Origin: a virus
Strand: one strand, 5' to 3'
DNA length: 41,597 bases
IMG/VR virus record: IMGVR_UViG_3300020438_000084
Location: 1-41,597 of that record
Position numbers and translations under genes: made by a program
The notes under the pieces: model-generated
Databases searched by the model: none
Told to the model about the DNA's origin: nothing
Seen by the model: only the letters and a program-made list of their open reading frames with translations
Shown here: positions 10,411 to 17,610 of the stretch, one piece after another
How positions within the stretch are numbered: position 1 is the first letter of the stretch
Layout of the letters: each line of letters begins with the position of its first letter

Positions 10411-12153
10411 CTAGTCTGCTTTTAAATCATTTTGTTGGATATAGAATACTAATTCGTCAATTAAAATTTGATCATTAGAACTATATGAAGGTTCACCTTG
10501 TAACATTATAACTCCTTGGGCATTTCGAGCTACTGCTCTTCTTCTTTTTAATTCTTCATTAGTATCACCATCTACTGTTATAACACTCATTTCAAAACCG
10601 TTTACATTTGTTACAACAGGAGATAATTGGTTGGATTGTTTCTCGGTTGAAACTAATAAATCATCTGTAAGTTGTTCTTGTGGTAATGCCCCTTCTATAG
10701 CACATTTTCCTATAACTTGATCTAGTAAAGCTAAATAAGCTAAGATTCTTTCTAATATTTGAATTAATATAACTACAACCATTAATGTAACTGAGGAGAT
10801 TAGTTTATATTTTTTTAATTCTCTTTCTATTTTTTCAACCCCAGTTGCAGTTGATCCAGGGATTGGAGTTACTGAAGTTGAAGGGATAAGGGTTAAAGCT
10901 TTTAAAACCTCTAAGGTAATTTGGGCTGCTGTTAGTGTTACATCTAAAATTTGGACTCCAATTTTAACCCCATTTAAAAAATTATATATATTATTTAGTG
11001 ATTTAACTAATCTATTCTTTTTTTCAATTAACCTATTTAATTCATCTAAATCAGTAGGACAAGTTACATTAAGATCTCCAAATTTTTTATTTAATGCATC
11101 TGAAGCTTTAGCTATTCCAAAGGCAGCTAATTGTGCCAAAACAGCAGGTAACAAAACAGTTTTAGCTGTTGTTATTACTTGATTCAGAGCTTGTTGTTGA
11201 ACCATTTCAAAATTAGTTTTGGAGGCTTTCATAGAAGTAACCTGGGGGGAGGTAAGCGGAAGTTCAGCAGCTTGAGCTTCTTTTAAATCTGTTTGAGTAG
11301 GTTGTAACTTTATTATACCTAAATTATTTTTAATAGTATTATCGGGGGGACCATTAAAAGGTGTAATATTAGATTTAGTACCATAACCCTGAGCAGATAC
11401 ACTAATATCAAACAAACTACCACTAACATAATCACCATCTAAAGTAAAATCCCCCGTAGTTTCTGAAGTTGTTTGATTTTCTAAAGTATCTTTTATAGTA
11501 GCCCCAGCAATAGGATTATCTTCATCATCAACAACTTTCCCACTAGTTTTATAATCTATAAATTTTGTTGCAGATTCATCTGCAGAAGATACTATTTTAA
11601 GAGTACCAAAATCAACATCATCTGTTTTTAGAGTATCCAAATATTCTTGTCCTAATTTTAAAGCTTCTACTTTTAAGGTTTCATAGTTAGCCTCTACAAT
11701 AGGTGGTGTACCTAAAGTAGAGGTTTTTATATATCCTTCAGGAAAATTAGTTAATACTATTTCTCCATAATAACCATCATCTCTAGCAAAAAAAGATATA
11801 GTACCTTTTACTTCACTTTTATCAGCAGCTACTTGATACGTTGGTGTGTTTTCAGATTCATCTATTGGAGTTGGTTCTTTTTCAATTAATTTAAAAGTTA
11901 AATTGCCCTCTATTCCATAGGTACCTTCTAATTGATTATTAATTTCAATTATAGCTTCGTCTGCTAAAATTTTTGGGGATGCTGATACGTTAGGTTGGCC
12001 TGTATAATTTATATCTATTAATACACCATTATCACTAGTATCTTTAAAATTAGCTACGGCTCTTCTATCAAATCCTAAATCCTCAATAGTAATAGTACCA
12101 TTTAATTCTACACCACCAGCAGATATAATTTTATATGTAGGTAAATCTGCCAT
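10411..12153 (-). CDS. Structural protein with carboxypeptidase-regulatory-like domain
   Basis: A 580-aa protein. Residues about 199-265 (SGKVVDDEDNPIAGATIKDT then DGDYVSGSLFDISVSAQGYG) match the carboxypeptidase-D regulatory-like beta-sandwich, common in Bacteroidota surface proteins and occasionally in phage tails. The N-terminal 190 residues contain two similar beta-type modules (GTITIEDLGFDRRAVANF and GTISFFARDDGYYGEIVLTN). Residues 310-480 are helical with a hydrophobic run near 451-478 (LISSVTLMVVVILIQILERI), which could be a membrane-active or buried helix. Between the spike-like and gp25-like genes, a baseplate hub or membrane-contacting role is plausible but unproven. Confidence 0.6.
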   Translation of the reverse strand: MADLPTYKIISAGGVELNGTITIEDLGFDRRAVANFKDTSDNGVLIDINYTGQPNVSASPKILADEAIIEINNQLEGTYGIEGNLTFKLIEKEPTPIDESENTPTYQVAADKSEVKGTISFFARDDGYYGEIVLTNFPEGYIKTSTLGTPPIVEANYETLKVEALKLGQEYLDTLKTDDVDFGTLKIVSSADESATKFIDYKTSGKVVDDEDNPIAGATIKDTLENQTTSETTGDFTLDGDYVSGSLFDISVSAQGYGTKSNITPFNGPPDNTIKNNLGIIKLQPTQTDLKEAQAAELPLTSPQVTSMKASKTNFEMVQQQALNQVITTAKTVLLPAVLAQLAAFGIAKASDALNKKFGDLNVTCPTDLDELNRLIEKKNRLVKSLNNIYNFLNGVKIGVQILDVTLTAAQITLEVLKALTLIPSTSVTPIPGSTATGVEKIERELKKYKLISSVTLMVVVILIQILERILAYLALLDQVIGKCAIEGALPQEQLTDDLLVSTEKQSNQLSPVVTNVNGFEMSVITVDGDTNEELKRRRAVARNAQGVIMLQGEPSYSSNDQILIDELVFYIQQNDLKAD

Positions 12154-13418
12154 TATATAGTTTTACTTACTTTTGATTTAATATTTACTAAATCTTTTTT
12201 AACATTATTTAAAATATCCTTAGTAGCTCTTGCTGTTACTGAAGTAGCACCATCAGGAGTAGCAACACCACCTGGCCATAGTTGTTGTACTTCCATTACA
12301 TCCACTAAAGTTATTAAAGCATTTACTACTTGGGTTAAATTTTTATATAAAGTTTCTCCTTTAACTAAGGGTTCTTTAGCTCCTTGACCTCCAAGTTTTA
12401 TATTTCCCGCGTCTACAATATAATTTTTTGAATTAAAATTTAAAGAATCATTTGAAGATAATCCAACTGATTTTTCAGCACTTAGTAAAACACTATCTGT
12501 TTTAGCATTAAAAACTAACCTATCAGAATTAATTATAACTTGAGGTTTGGTATATTGAGATGGTATTTCTGGGGGTGTTTTATATGAATTGTAATTTTCA
12601 CTAGCTACTTGAATTGGTATTTTTTGAGTAGATGTTTGATAAATTGAAGATAAATCAGTGTTAATATTTTCTGTTATTGGAACCCAACCTTGAGGGGATA
12701 CATCTGTTGGTTGCCCATTTCTAATAATAGTAATAGGATCACCATTTTTTCCAGTTGAAGACCAACTATTTAAAGCACTTGAATTAGTAGGTTTAGCAGT
12801 ACTTCCAAATCTTATACTATTACCCCATCTTCCTTGATACATAATATCTCCCGCAAAAGGTAGTAAAGGGTGAATATTTCCTCTTTCAATAAAAGTATCT
12901 TGAAGTGATGGATATTTAGTATAATTTAAATTAAGTCCTGTTCCATCTTCATCTATTTGTCTTACGGGGGAACCTGCTTGGGTTTGAGAATAATCTTTTT
13001 GTCTAGCCGCAGGAGTATCAGGAAGAACAGGATTAGGATAAGCATTATGATGAGGACTACTCCAAATACCTATCATATTAATATAATAATAACTTTCATT
13101 TGAGGTATTAGATCCTATATTTTTATTGGGTAATGCAAAGAGTAATACTAATTCATTAACTAAGGGAAATGCTGAAGTTTGTGGGTAAAAAGGTTTTGCT
13201 ATTGTATTATTATTAGAACCTTGTAAATCATTTTCTTCATAAAATATAGTACCTATACTAGACCAGCCTCCTTGAATATTAAATTGTGGGTGATTACTAT
13301 TAAGGATAATGTCTGTTACCCTAACAATTAACATTTTAGATTTTATCTTATCTACAACAGAATTTAACCCCCCAGGGTAATTTACTTTTTTAGATCTCCC
13401 ATTTAATACACCAGCCAT
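12153..13418 (-). CDS. Baseplate hub/spike-like protein (gp5/gpV-type)
   Basis: A 421-aa protein. The N-terminal 130 residues (KSKMLIVRVTDIILNSNHPQ, then FPLVNELVLLFALPNK) look like the OB-fold of gp5/gpV spike proteins, in which strands carry a P-L-V-x-E-L-V-L-L sequence. The C-terminal part (VLLSAEKSVGLSSNDSLNFN, then NIKLGGQGAKEPLVKGETLY) matches the short beta-helix ending of spike proteins, where 'I-x-L-G-G-x-x-A-x-E-P-x-V-x-G' is typical. No lysozyme motif is seen between them, unlike T4 gp5. It probably forms the membrane-piercing tip of the tail tube. Confidence 0.72.
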   Translation of the reverse strand: MAGVLNGRSKKVNYPGGLNSVVDKIKSKMLIVRVTDIILNSNHPQFNIQGGWSSIGTIFYEENDLQGSNNNTIAKPFYPQTSAFPLVNELVLLFALPNKNIGSNTSNESYYYINMIGIWSSPHHNAYPNPVLPDTPAARQKDYSQTQAGSPVRQIDEDGTGLNLNYTKYPSLQDTFIERGNIHPLLPFAGDIMYQGRWGNSIRFGSTAKPTNSSALNSWSSTGKNGDPITIIRNGQPTDVSPQGWVPITENINTDLSSIYQTSTQKIPIQVASENYNSYKTPPEIPSQYTKPQVIINSDRLVFNAKTDSVLLSAEKSVGLSSNDSLNFNSKNYIVDAGNIKLGGQGAKEPLVKGETLYKNLTQVVNALITLVDVMEVQQLWPGGVATPDGATSVTARATKDILNNVKKDLVNIKSKVSKTI

Positions 13419-13768
13419 TAATCTTCTTTTTTAGGGGGTAATTGTAAATTATTTATTTCTTTAAGTAATTGTTCTTTTTCCTCTTCAGAAATACCAAACC
13501 CATTATCTTCATTACCTTCGTTTGCAAATATACGTTGGAAAATTGTAGCAACTTTAATAAGTGCTTCATCATTTTTAAGGCCTAATTCCATGTATTCTTT
13601 AATAAGTGGCACAATCATTGTAGCATCACCTATATCGCTGATTAAGGGCTTTAATTCGTTGATTAATGCCGAAATTTGATCTTCTTTCTTCTTTTGATTA
13701 TCGTATATCTCTTTGAGTAAGTCTGAGTAGGATTTTTTACCGAATATTTTTTTATCTAAGTGACTCAT
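13418..13768 (-). CDS. Small acidic coiled-coil protein
   Basis: A 116-aa helical protein rich in Lys and Glu (SDLLKEIYDNQKKKEDQISA and SEEEKEQLLKEINNLQLPPK). No known family. Its stop overlaps the start of the spike-like gene, and a class-2 element (TATATTTATAA on the sense strand) lies 18-27 bases upstream of its ATG, so it may be the first gene of a late transcript covering the baseplate block. Candidate roles are scaffold, chaperone or minor tail protein. Confidence 0.58.
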   Translation of the reverse strand: MSHLDKKIFGKKSYSDLLKEIYDNQKKKEDQISALINELKPLISDIGDATMIVPLIKEYMELGLKNDEALIKVATIFQRIFANEGNEDNGFGISEEEKEQLLKEINNLQLPPKKED

Positions 13769-13785
13769 ATTTATAAGTTTGTTGG

Positions 13786-13795
13786 TTATAAATAT
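13786..13795 (-). promoter_or_regulatory. Class-2 (late-type) promoter candidate ATATTTATAA
   Basis: The minus strand reads ATATTTATAA ahead of the 116-aa gene at the head of the baseplate operon. No TTTG box lies 20 bp upstream, unlike the class-1 promoters. The same element precedes 16356, 17611, 33753 (corrected start), 35387 and 38887. It is the reverse complement of the T4 late sequence TATAAATA plus flanks. Confidence 0.5.
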
Positions 13796-13801
13796 AAAAA
13801 A

Positions 13802-14527
13802 TTACACTTTTTCAAATTCTATATACCCTTTTTCAAGAAATGTAATGTAATTTTCTCTAAATAAATCATACAACCTTCCTGCAATTTTAGTAATTTTTGG
13901 GGTTTTAACCTCTAACCCATTAGTAGCCATTATTTCTCTAATATAGATGTAGAGAGCTTTTTTATTAAATATTTCAATATTTTCTCTTTTTCTAAATAGT
14001 TCTAATATAGCATCTGCTACTTGGGAATCTTTTCCTTTTGGGAAAAATTTATCAAAGTTGTCTTCAACATAAGAAATGTATTCATCGATAAAAAAAGAAA
14101 GCTTATCTACAGTTCTATCATCCTCTAAATTATAAGAATAAGTTTCATCTTTATATAATTCATCTACTGGAGCTTTATCAATACGTTTTTTGTAATTTTT
14201 AGTATTATATAATATAAGCCAACGTTTTACTATAGTACCAAAATATGAATAGGCTTTAGCCCCTTTACTGGGGTCAAATAAGTGAATTTTAGATAAAAGA
14301 AACGTTATGATTTCATGTTGTAAGTGTTCTATTTTATCTACTTCTGTATAGTAAAATTTAAATGTGTGAATTATGTTTTCTGTAAGTTTAAAAAAGGCAT
14401 AATGGATTTCTTCTCCATAGATTTTACTTTTCTTTTCAGTACACGTAGTATTATTATACAATACAATAGCGTCTTCTGTATCTTGAGTAAAATAATTCCT
14501 CGAGTTTTTTTTTCTACGTCTAGGCAT
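13802..14527 (-). CDS. T4 gp55-like late sigma factor
   Basis: A 241-aa protein with a basic N-terminus (MPRRRKKNSRNYFTQDTEDA) followed by the region typical of T4-type late sigma factors: FTQDTEDAIVLYNNT, then HLFDPSKGAKAYSYFGTIVK with RWLI, corresponding to sigma region 2 (core binding and -10 melting; the aromatic Y-S-Y-F-G and R-W pair are characteristic). It is much shorter than a full sigma-70 and no region 4 is visible, as in gp55, which recognises a single -10-like element. Its position directly before the baseplate genes fits. The probable target is the ATATTTATAA element found upstream of several genes here (inference). Confidence 0.82.
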   Translation of the reverse strand: MPRRRKKNSRNYFTQDTEDAIVLYNNTTCTEKKSKIYGEEIHYAFFKLTENIIHTFKFYYTEVDKIEHLQHEIITFLLSKIHLFDPSKGAKAYSYFGTIVKRWLILYNTKNYKKRIDKAPVDELYKDETYSYNLEDDRTVDKLSFFIDEYISYVEDNFDKFFPKGKDSQVADAILELFRKRENIEIFNKKALYIYIREIMATNGLEVKTPKITKIAGRLYDLFRENYITFLEKGYIEFEKV

Positions 14528-14529
14528 TT

Positions 14530-14814
14530 TTACTTAATTTCTTTAACCTTGAATTCGTTAAGAATTTTTTGGATTTGTTTAATTGATTTAAAAAAGTATC
14601 CCACTTCATCATCTGATTTGAATGTACCTTTATTATCAATTTCATTAAGTTTTTTATCTGAAATTTCTATTGTTTTGGAAATGTTTTCTAAATAAGTCAA
14701 ATATTCTACAAGAATATCTTCTTGTTTTTCATTCTTTTTTAATAAATTGAAAGAAATAAAACCTAAAACTACTACTAAAACAGATAAGATTGATATGGAA
14801 ATTATTTCTATCAT
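14530..14814 (-). CDS. Small membrane-anchored coiled-coil protein
   Basis: A 94-aa protein with one N-terminal hydrophobic helix (residues 3-25, IEIISISILSVLVVVLGFIS) followed by a charged coiled-coil tail. Its ATG overlaps the stop of the upstream HD gene (ATGA), and it sits 2 bp before the sigma-factor gene. The topology would suit a spanin-like or membrane-tether protein, but there is no lysis cassette beside it. Function unknown. Confidence 0.55.
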   Translation of the reverse strand: MIEIISISILSVLVVVLGFISFNLLKKNEKQEDILVEYLTYLENISKTIEISDKKLNEIDNKGTFKSDDEVGYFFKSIKQIQKILNEFKVKEIK

Positions 14815-15566
14815 AAACTATTTAACATATTTTTCAAACCTTCACTTTTAATTGATCCTAATGTTTTGGTTTTTATGTTAACATTAGTCTTCTTTTCTGA
14901 CTTTGGTTTCTGGGTTTTGTATAATTTAGGCATCCACTCTTTTTCAAATTCAATTCTAGCAGCCATTAGGTCTGCTTGATGAACAATATAAATCAAAGAA
15001 GTACGAGGTTTTAACTCTGGCATCCATGATTTTAAATAAGGTTCATTTGCAGGATCATATAAACCATCGTGTAAACGAATAGCTAACCATTCATTTTCTG
15101 TAGGGGTAATACCCGCATCTACTAATAATTTTATTGATCTTTCTGGAACGGACATGAATGAAAGTTTTTTATTAAATTCATACATTTCTCCTAAATTCTT
15201 TTTTCTCCATTCATCCTGAGATGGTTTATGAGCGTATTCTTTTCCATCACCCATCTTACCCAGATCATGATTTAAAGCAGAAAATACAAGTTCTTCAACT
15301 GTATAATTTTCTTCCACTCCAAACATTAACCATGTTTTATTGAATTCTAAAGCGGCTTCAATTACACGATTAACATGATCTACATAACCACCTGGGAAGG
15401 CATTATGGTAAGCCTTTTTATGAGAAGCAGGCATTAACATAATCTCTTCTTCATGTTTTGTATAAAACTCAATTAATTTTTCTCTACGTGGATCTGAGAT
15501 GTAGGTATTAATGTAACCTAACATTTTCTCCCAATTTGATTGGATTTGTTCTGCTGTTAAACTCAT
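14811..15566 (-). CDS. HD-domain phosphohydrolase
   Basis: A 251-aa HD-superfamily protein. The metal ligands are visible in order: H64 (GGYVDHV), H100-D101 (ALNHDLGK), H166 (AIRLHDGLYD) and D199 (IVHQADLMA). This is the arrangement of metal-dependent phosphohydrolases acting on nucleotides or cyclic nucleotides. Marine T4-type phages often carry such a protein near late regulators, though its substrate is not established. It is followed by a coupled membrane protein and the late sigma gene. Separate in sequence from the SpoT-like HD protein at 29241. Confidence 0.8.
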   Translation of the reverse strand: MSLTAEQIQSNWEKMLGYINTYISDPRREKLIEFYTKHEEEIMLMPASHKKAYHNAFPGGYVDHVNRVIEAALEFNKTWLMFGVEENYTVEELVFSALNHDLGKMGDGKEYAHKPSQDEWRKKNLGEMYEFNKKLSFMSVPERSIKLLVDAGITPTENEWLAIRLHDGLYDPANEPYLKSWMPELKPRTSLIYIVHQADLMAARIEFEKEWMPKLYKTQKPKSEKKTNVNIKTKTLGSIKSEGLKNMLNSL

Positions 15567-15567
15567 A

Positions 15568-15741
15568 TTAATTGTTTTCCCTTTCTATAATATCAATTAA
15601 ATCCTGGATTGTTTCATTTATTTCTCTTTGAACTTCATTAATAGAAGTTTTATTTCCTCCTCTATGAATTTGCATGTCAAGTTTTTTTAATTGACCTTGA
15701 ACAGTTCTAAGTCGATTTTGTGCTAATTGTTTTTGTCTCAT
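15568..15741 (-). CDS. Small coiled-coil protein, 57 aa
   Basis: A 57-codon frame starting MRQKQLAQNRLRTVQGQLKK and ending IDIIERENN. It is a charged amphipathic helix from end to end with no Cys or Trp. The stop codon lies one base before the ATG of the HD gene, giving tight operon packing. No family recognised; start chosen as the only ATG giving an uninterrupted frame up to the HD gene. Confidence 0.6.
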   Translation of the reverse strand: MRQKQLAQNRLRTVQGQLKKLDMQIHRGGNKTSINEVQREINETIQDLIDIIERENN

Positions 15742-15861
15742 AACTTTATTTAAGTTTGTTTTTGGGGGTATTCTTTATATCCACCTGGTCACCTTAGTCA
15801 CCATTTTTTCCAATCACGTTTTCTTTCAAACCCGTAATTCCAATGTAATAACTAAAGGGTA

Positions 15862-16317
15862 CTAATCCAAATTATTTTCAAGAAAATTTATGATTTTTTT
15901 TAAGAAAGAACATTTTTCATATTCTTCTAAGCTTTCAAAAAACTTTATTGACATATTTAATGCACTTAATAACATTTCAGGTTCTTGGATTTTTAAACAA
16001 TCTTCCCAATTTTCATCTTCTAATTGTACTTTACTTATATAATCCCACCCTCTATAATAGGCCATATGTTCACCTGCTTCTTCTAAATCCCCAAAATCCC
16101 CCAATTCAGGGTCACTATTTTTAAAAAGGTTAACCAATTTTTTTTGGAAGTTAAAATGGTTTAGAATAATTTTTTGAAACATTTTGATTTGATAAGTTGG
16201 AGTAATTTTAAATTCTTCATACCCTAATATATCTTTTACTTCTTTCCCAGAAGGTTCAGGAAAATTATCATTGGATTCTTCGTTTCCAAATAAATCAAAT
16301 ATTTTGTTAATGTCCAT
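15862..16317 (-). CDS. Acidic helical protein, 151 aa
   Basis: A helical, acidic protein, MDINKIFDLFGNEESNDNFP at the start. The C-terminal third (LLSALNMSIKFFESLEEYEK followed by CSFLKKI) resembles a segment seen in small phage proteins in which a helical E-Y-E-x-C-x-x-L motif closes the chain. Function unknown. It has its own promoter (16324-16355) of the Bacteroidota type without the class-1 spacer sequence. About 120 bp of gene-free DNA separates it from the 57-aa gene. Confidence 0.6.
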   Translation of the reverse strand: MDINKIFDLFGNEESNDNFPEPSGKEVKDILGYEEFKITPTYQIKMFQKIILNHFNFQKKLVNLFKNSDPELGDFGDLEEAGEHMAYYRGWDYISKVQLEDENWEDCLKIQEPEMLLSALNMSIKFFESLEEYEKCSFLKKIINFLENNLD

Positions 16318-16323
16318 TTAGTA

Positions 16324-16355
16324 TAAATATATTAAAATGAAATAAGGAAATCAAA
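16324..16355 (-). promoter_or_regulatory. Bacteroidota-type promoter (TTTG-N20-TATATTTA)
   Basis: On the minus strand TTTG (16352-16355) is followed by exactly 20 bp and TATATTTA (16324-16331), six bases before the ATG of the 151-aa gene. The spacer lacks the GATACC and TTCG blocks of the class-1 promoters, so it may be a generic host-type promoter. The untranslated leader would be very short. Confidence 0.6.
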
Positions 16356-16562
16356 TTAATTTAAGTTAAATTTATACAATTTTGAATATTTAATAGAATT
16401 TACTTTTTCTTCATTTATTAAATCTTCTCTAATATCTTTTAAAGCTTGGGTATATCCTTTCATCCATACAATCTCAGTTGTTGTATATTCACTAGTGGGA
16501 TTTTCTAATTCTTTTTCATTATCGTTAATAACCTTTTTTAGTATATTAATATAATTTTCCAT
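16356..16562 (-). CDS. Small helical protein, 68 aa
   Basis: An acidic/basic helical protein (MENYINILKKVINDNEKELE; then WMKGYTQALKDIREDLI). The segment W-x-x-G-Y-x-x-A-x-x-x-I is common in small phage proteins of unknown role. It is preceded by a class-2 promoter element at 16577-16586, so late expression is likely. No other motif. Confidence 0.58.
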   Translation of the reverse strand: MENYINILKKVINDNEKELENPTSEYTTTEIVWMKGYTQALKDIREDLINEEKVNSIKYSKLYKFNLN

Positions 16563-16576
16563 TAACGTATGTTTAA

Positions 16577-16586
16577 TTATAAATAT
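16577..16586 (-). promoter_or_regulatory. Class-2 (late-type) promoter candidate ATATTTATAA
   Basis: Minus-strand ATATTTATAA 14 bases upstream of the ATG of the 68-aa gene. No TTTG lies 20 bp further upstream. Matches the copies at 13786, 19150, 34231 and 39057. Confidence 0.5.
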
Positions 16587-16616
16587 TTAAAAATTTTTAA
16601 AAAATGTCATATGTAA

Positions 16617-16648
16617 TTTGTCTATTACGTTAATATTACGTATATTTA
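16617..16648 (+). promoter_or_regulatory. Bacteroidota-type promoter, nearly leaderless
   Basis: Plus strand TTTG (16617-16620), 20 bp, TATATTTA (16641-16648). The chosen ATG of the MORN-like gene begins at 16654, only five bases after the -7 element, so transcription would begin at or almost at the start codon. Spacer sequence does not match class 1. Confidence 0.5.
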
Positions 16649-16653
16649 TTGAT

Positions 16654-17019
16654 ATGAAACATTTAATTACAATATTATCTATATTTTTATCAACTTCTCT
16701 ATATTCTCAAAATGTATTTTTTGATTATGGTACAAATCTTAAAGAACCAACAAAGATATTTTACGCAAATAGTCAATTAAAAGAAATAGGTTTACTAGAA
16801 GGTAATAAAAGAATTGGGAATTGGTTGTTTTATTCTGAAAAAGGAACCAAATTAGCCCAATGTAAGTTTAATTCTATAGGACAAAAACATGGGGAATGGT
16901 TAGTCTGGGATAATAACTCCCAACTCAAAGCAAAGATGTTCTATAATAACGGAATCCGTAAGGGAAAATGGGAAATCTATGGCCAACATGGTAAATTACT
17001 TATTCGTAGATATTATTAA
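16654..17019 (+). CDS. Secreted MORN-repeat-like protein (YwqK-type)
   Basis: A 121-aa protein with a cleavable signal peptide (MKHLITILSIFLSTSLYSQ). The mature part has MORN-like repeats of the YwqK type: GNWLFYSEKGTKLAQCKF, GEWLVWDNNSQLKAKMFYNN, GKWEIYGQHGKLLIRRYY, each with G-x-W followed by a Y/W-G/N turn. Such proteins are common in Bacteroidota genomes. The frame is open 36 bases further to a TTG, but the ATG at 16654 places the signal peptide at the N-terminus and follows a good promoter. It is the only plus-strand gene in this part and ends in a convergent overlap with the lipoprotein gene at 17000. Role in the phage unknown. Confidence 0.72.
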   Translation: MKHLITILSIFLSTSLYSQNVFFDYGTNLKEPTKIFYANSQLKEIGLLEGNKRIGNWLFYSEKGTKLAQCKFNSIGQKHGEWLVWDNNSQLKAKMFYNNGIRKGKWEIYGQHGKLLIRRYY

Positions 17020-17167
17020 TTCCTTCCCATTCTTTAACATCTTCTAAATAATTAAAACTAGTATCAATAGAACTTTGATATTCAGAATAATCTAAATCTT
17101 CAGAAACTTTCTCATATTCAAAACAAGAATTAAATATTAAAGGTAATAACATTATAATTTTTTTCAT
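17000..17167 (-). CDS. Small lipoprotein, 55 aa
   Basis: A 55-codon frame beginning MKKIIMLLPLIFNSC, a short leader ending in a lipobox-like NSC, so the mature protein would be lipid-anchored at Cys15. The mature part is acidic (YEKVSEDLDYSEYQSSIDTS). It overlaps the MORN-like gene tail to tail by 20 bases. Upstream, TTACAAATAT (17179-17188, sense ATATTTGTAA) is a one-base variant of the class-2 element. One of several exported proteins in this cluster. Confidence 0.55.
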   Translation of the reverse strand: MKKIIMLLPLIFNSCFEYEKVSEDLDYSEYQSSIDTSFNYLEDVKEWEGINNIYE

Positions 17168-17220
17168 TTTATATTTTGTTACAAATATGTAACTATTATA
17201 TAAAAATTTTAATTTAAATA

Positions 17221-17610
17221 TTACTTAGATATGTCTTTGTGAGTATTAGTAGCGTCATCATTTATTGAATTTAAACAATGATTTTCATCAATTTGGTCCA
17301 ACACCCATCTTAACATAGTTCCCGCGGTAGATAACGTTTTATCCCGCTGATTTTTGCCCAATACCGATGATATGGTTTCCTTGGGGTTTCCAAATTTATA
17401 TCCTCCATCTCTAATAAAAATGGCACTGAAAAATTCAGCACCATTAACATTAGCAAATATATCTATTTCACGAGCAGTTCTATAAAACCACACTGAAAGC
17501 ATTCTTTTATTTCCTGTAAAAATATATTTTATGACCATGAAAGCGGCTACAATAGGGAGTAAAAGGTATAATAAAACAATTGCAACAATTAAAATAACTA
17601 ACTCTATCAT
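17221..17610 (-). CDS. Small membrane protein, 129 aa
   Basis: One long N-terminal hydrophobic segment (residues 3-32, starting ELVILIVAIVLLYLLLPIVA, may cross the membrane once or as a hairpin) followed by a soluble domain with GAEFFSAIFIRDGGYKFGNP and TISSVLGKNQRDKTLSTAGT. The G-x-N-P-x-E-T-I-S-S-V-L-G-K-N segment looks well conserved, but I do not recognise the family. It directly follows the T9SS gene, whose stop abuts its start, so the two are co-transcribed. Possible envelope-modifying or lysis-related role; undecided. Confidence 0.6.
   Translation of the reverse strand: MIELVILIVAIVLLYLLLPIVAAFMVIKYIFTGNKRMLSVWFYRTAREIDIFANVNGAEFFSAIFIRDGGYKFGNPKETISSVLGKNQRDKTLSTAGTMLRWVLDQIDENHCLNSINDDATNTHKDISK

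Noticed and set aside
15742-15861. Regulatory element with repeated GGTGAC between the 57-aa and 151-aa genes
   Set aside because: GGTGACTAAGGTGACC contains only two copies of a six-base word, without a terminator or promoter fit; too little to claim.
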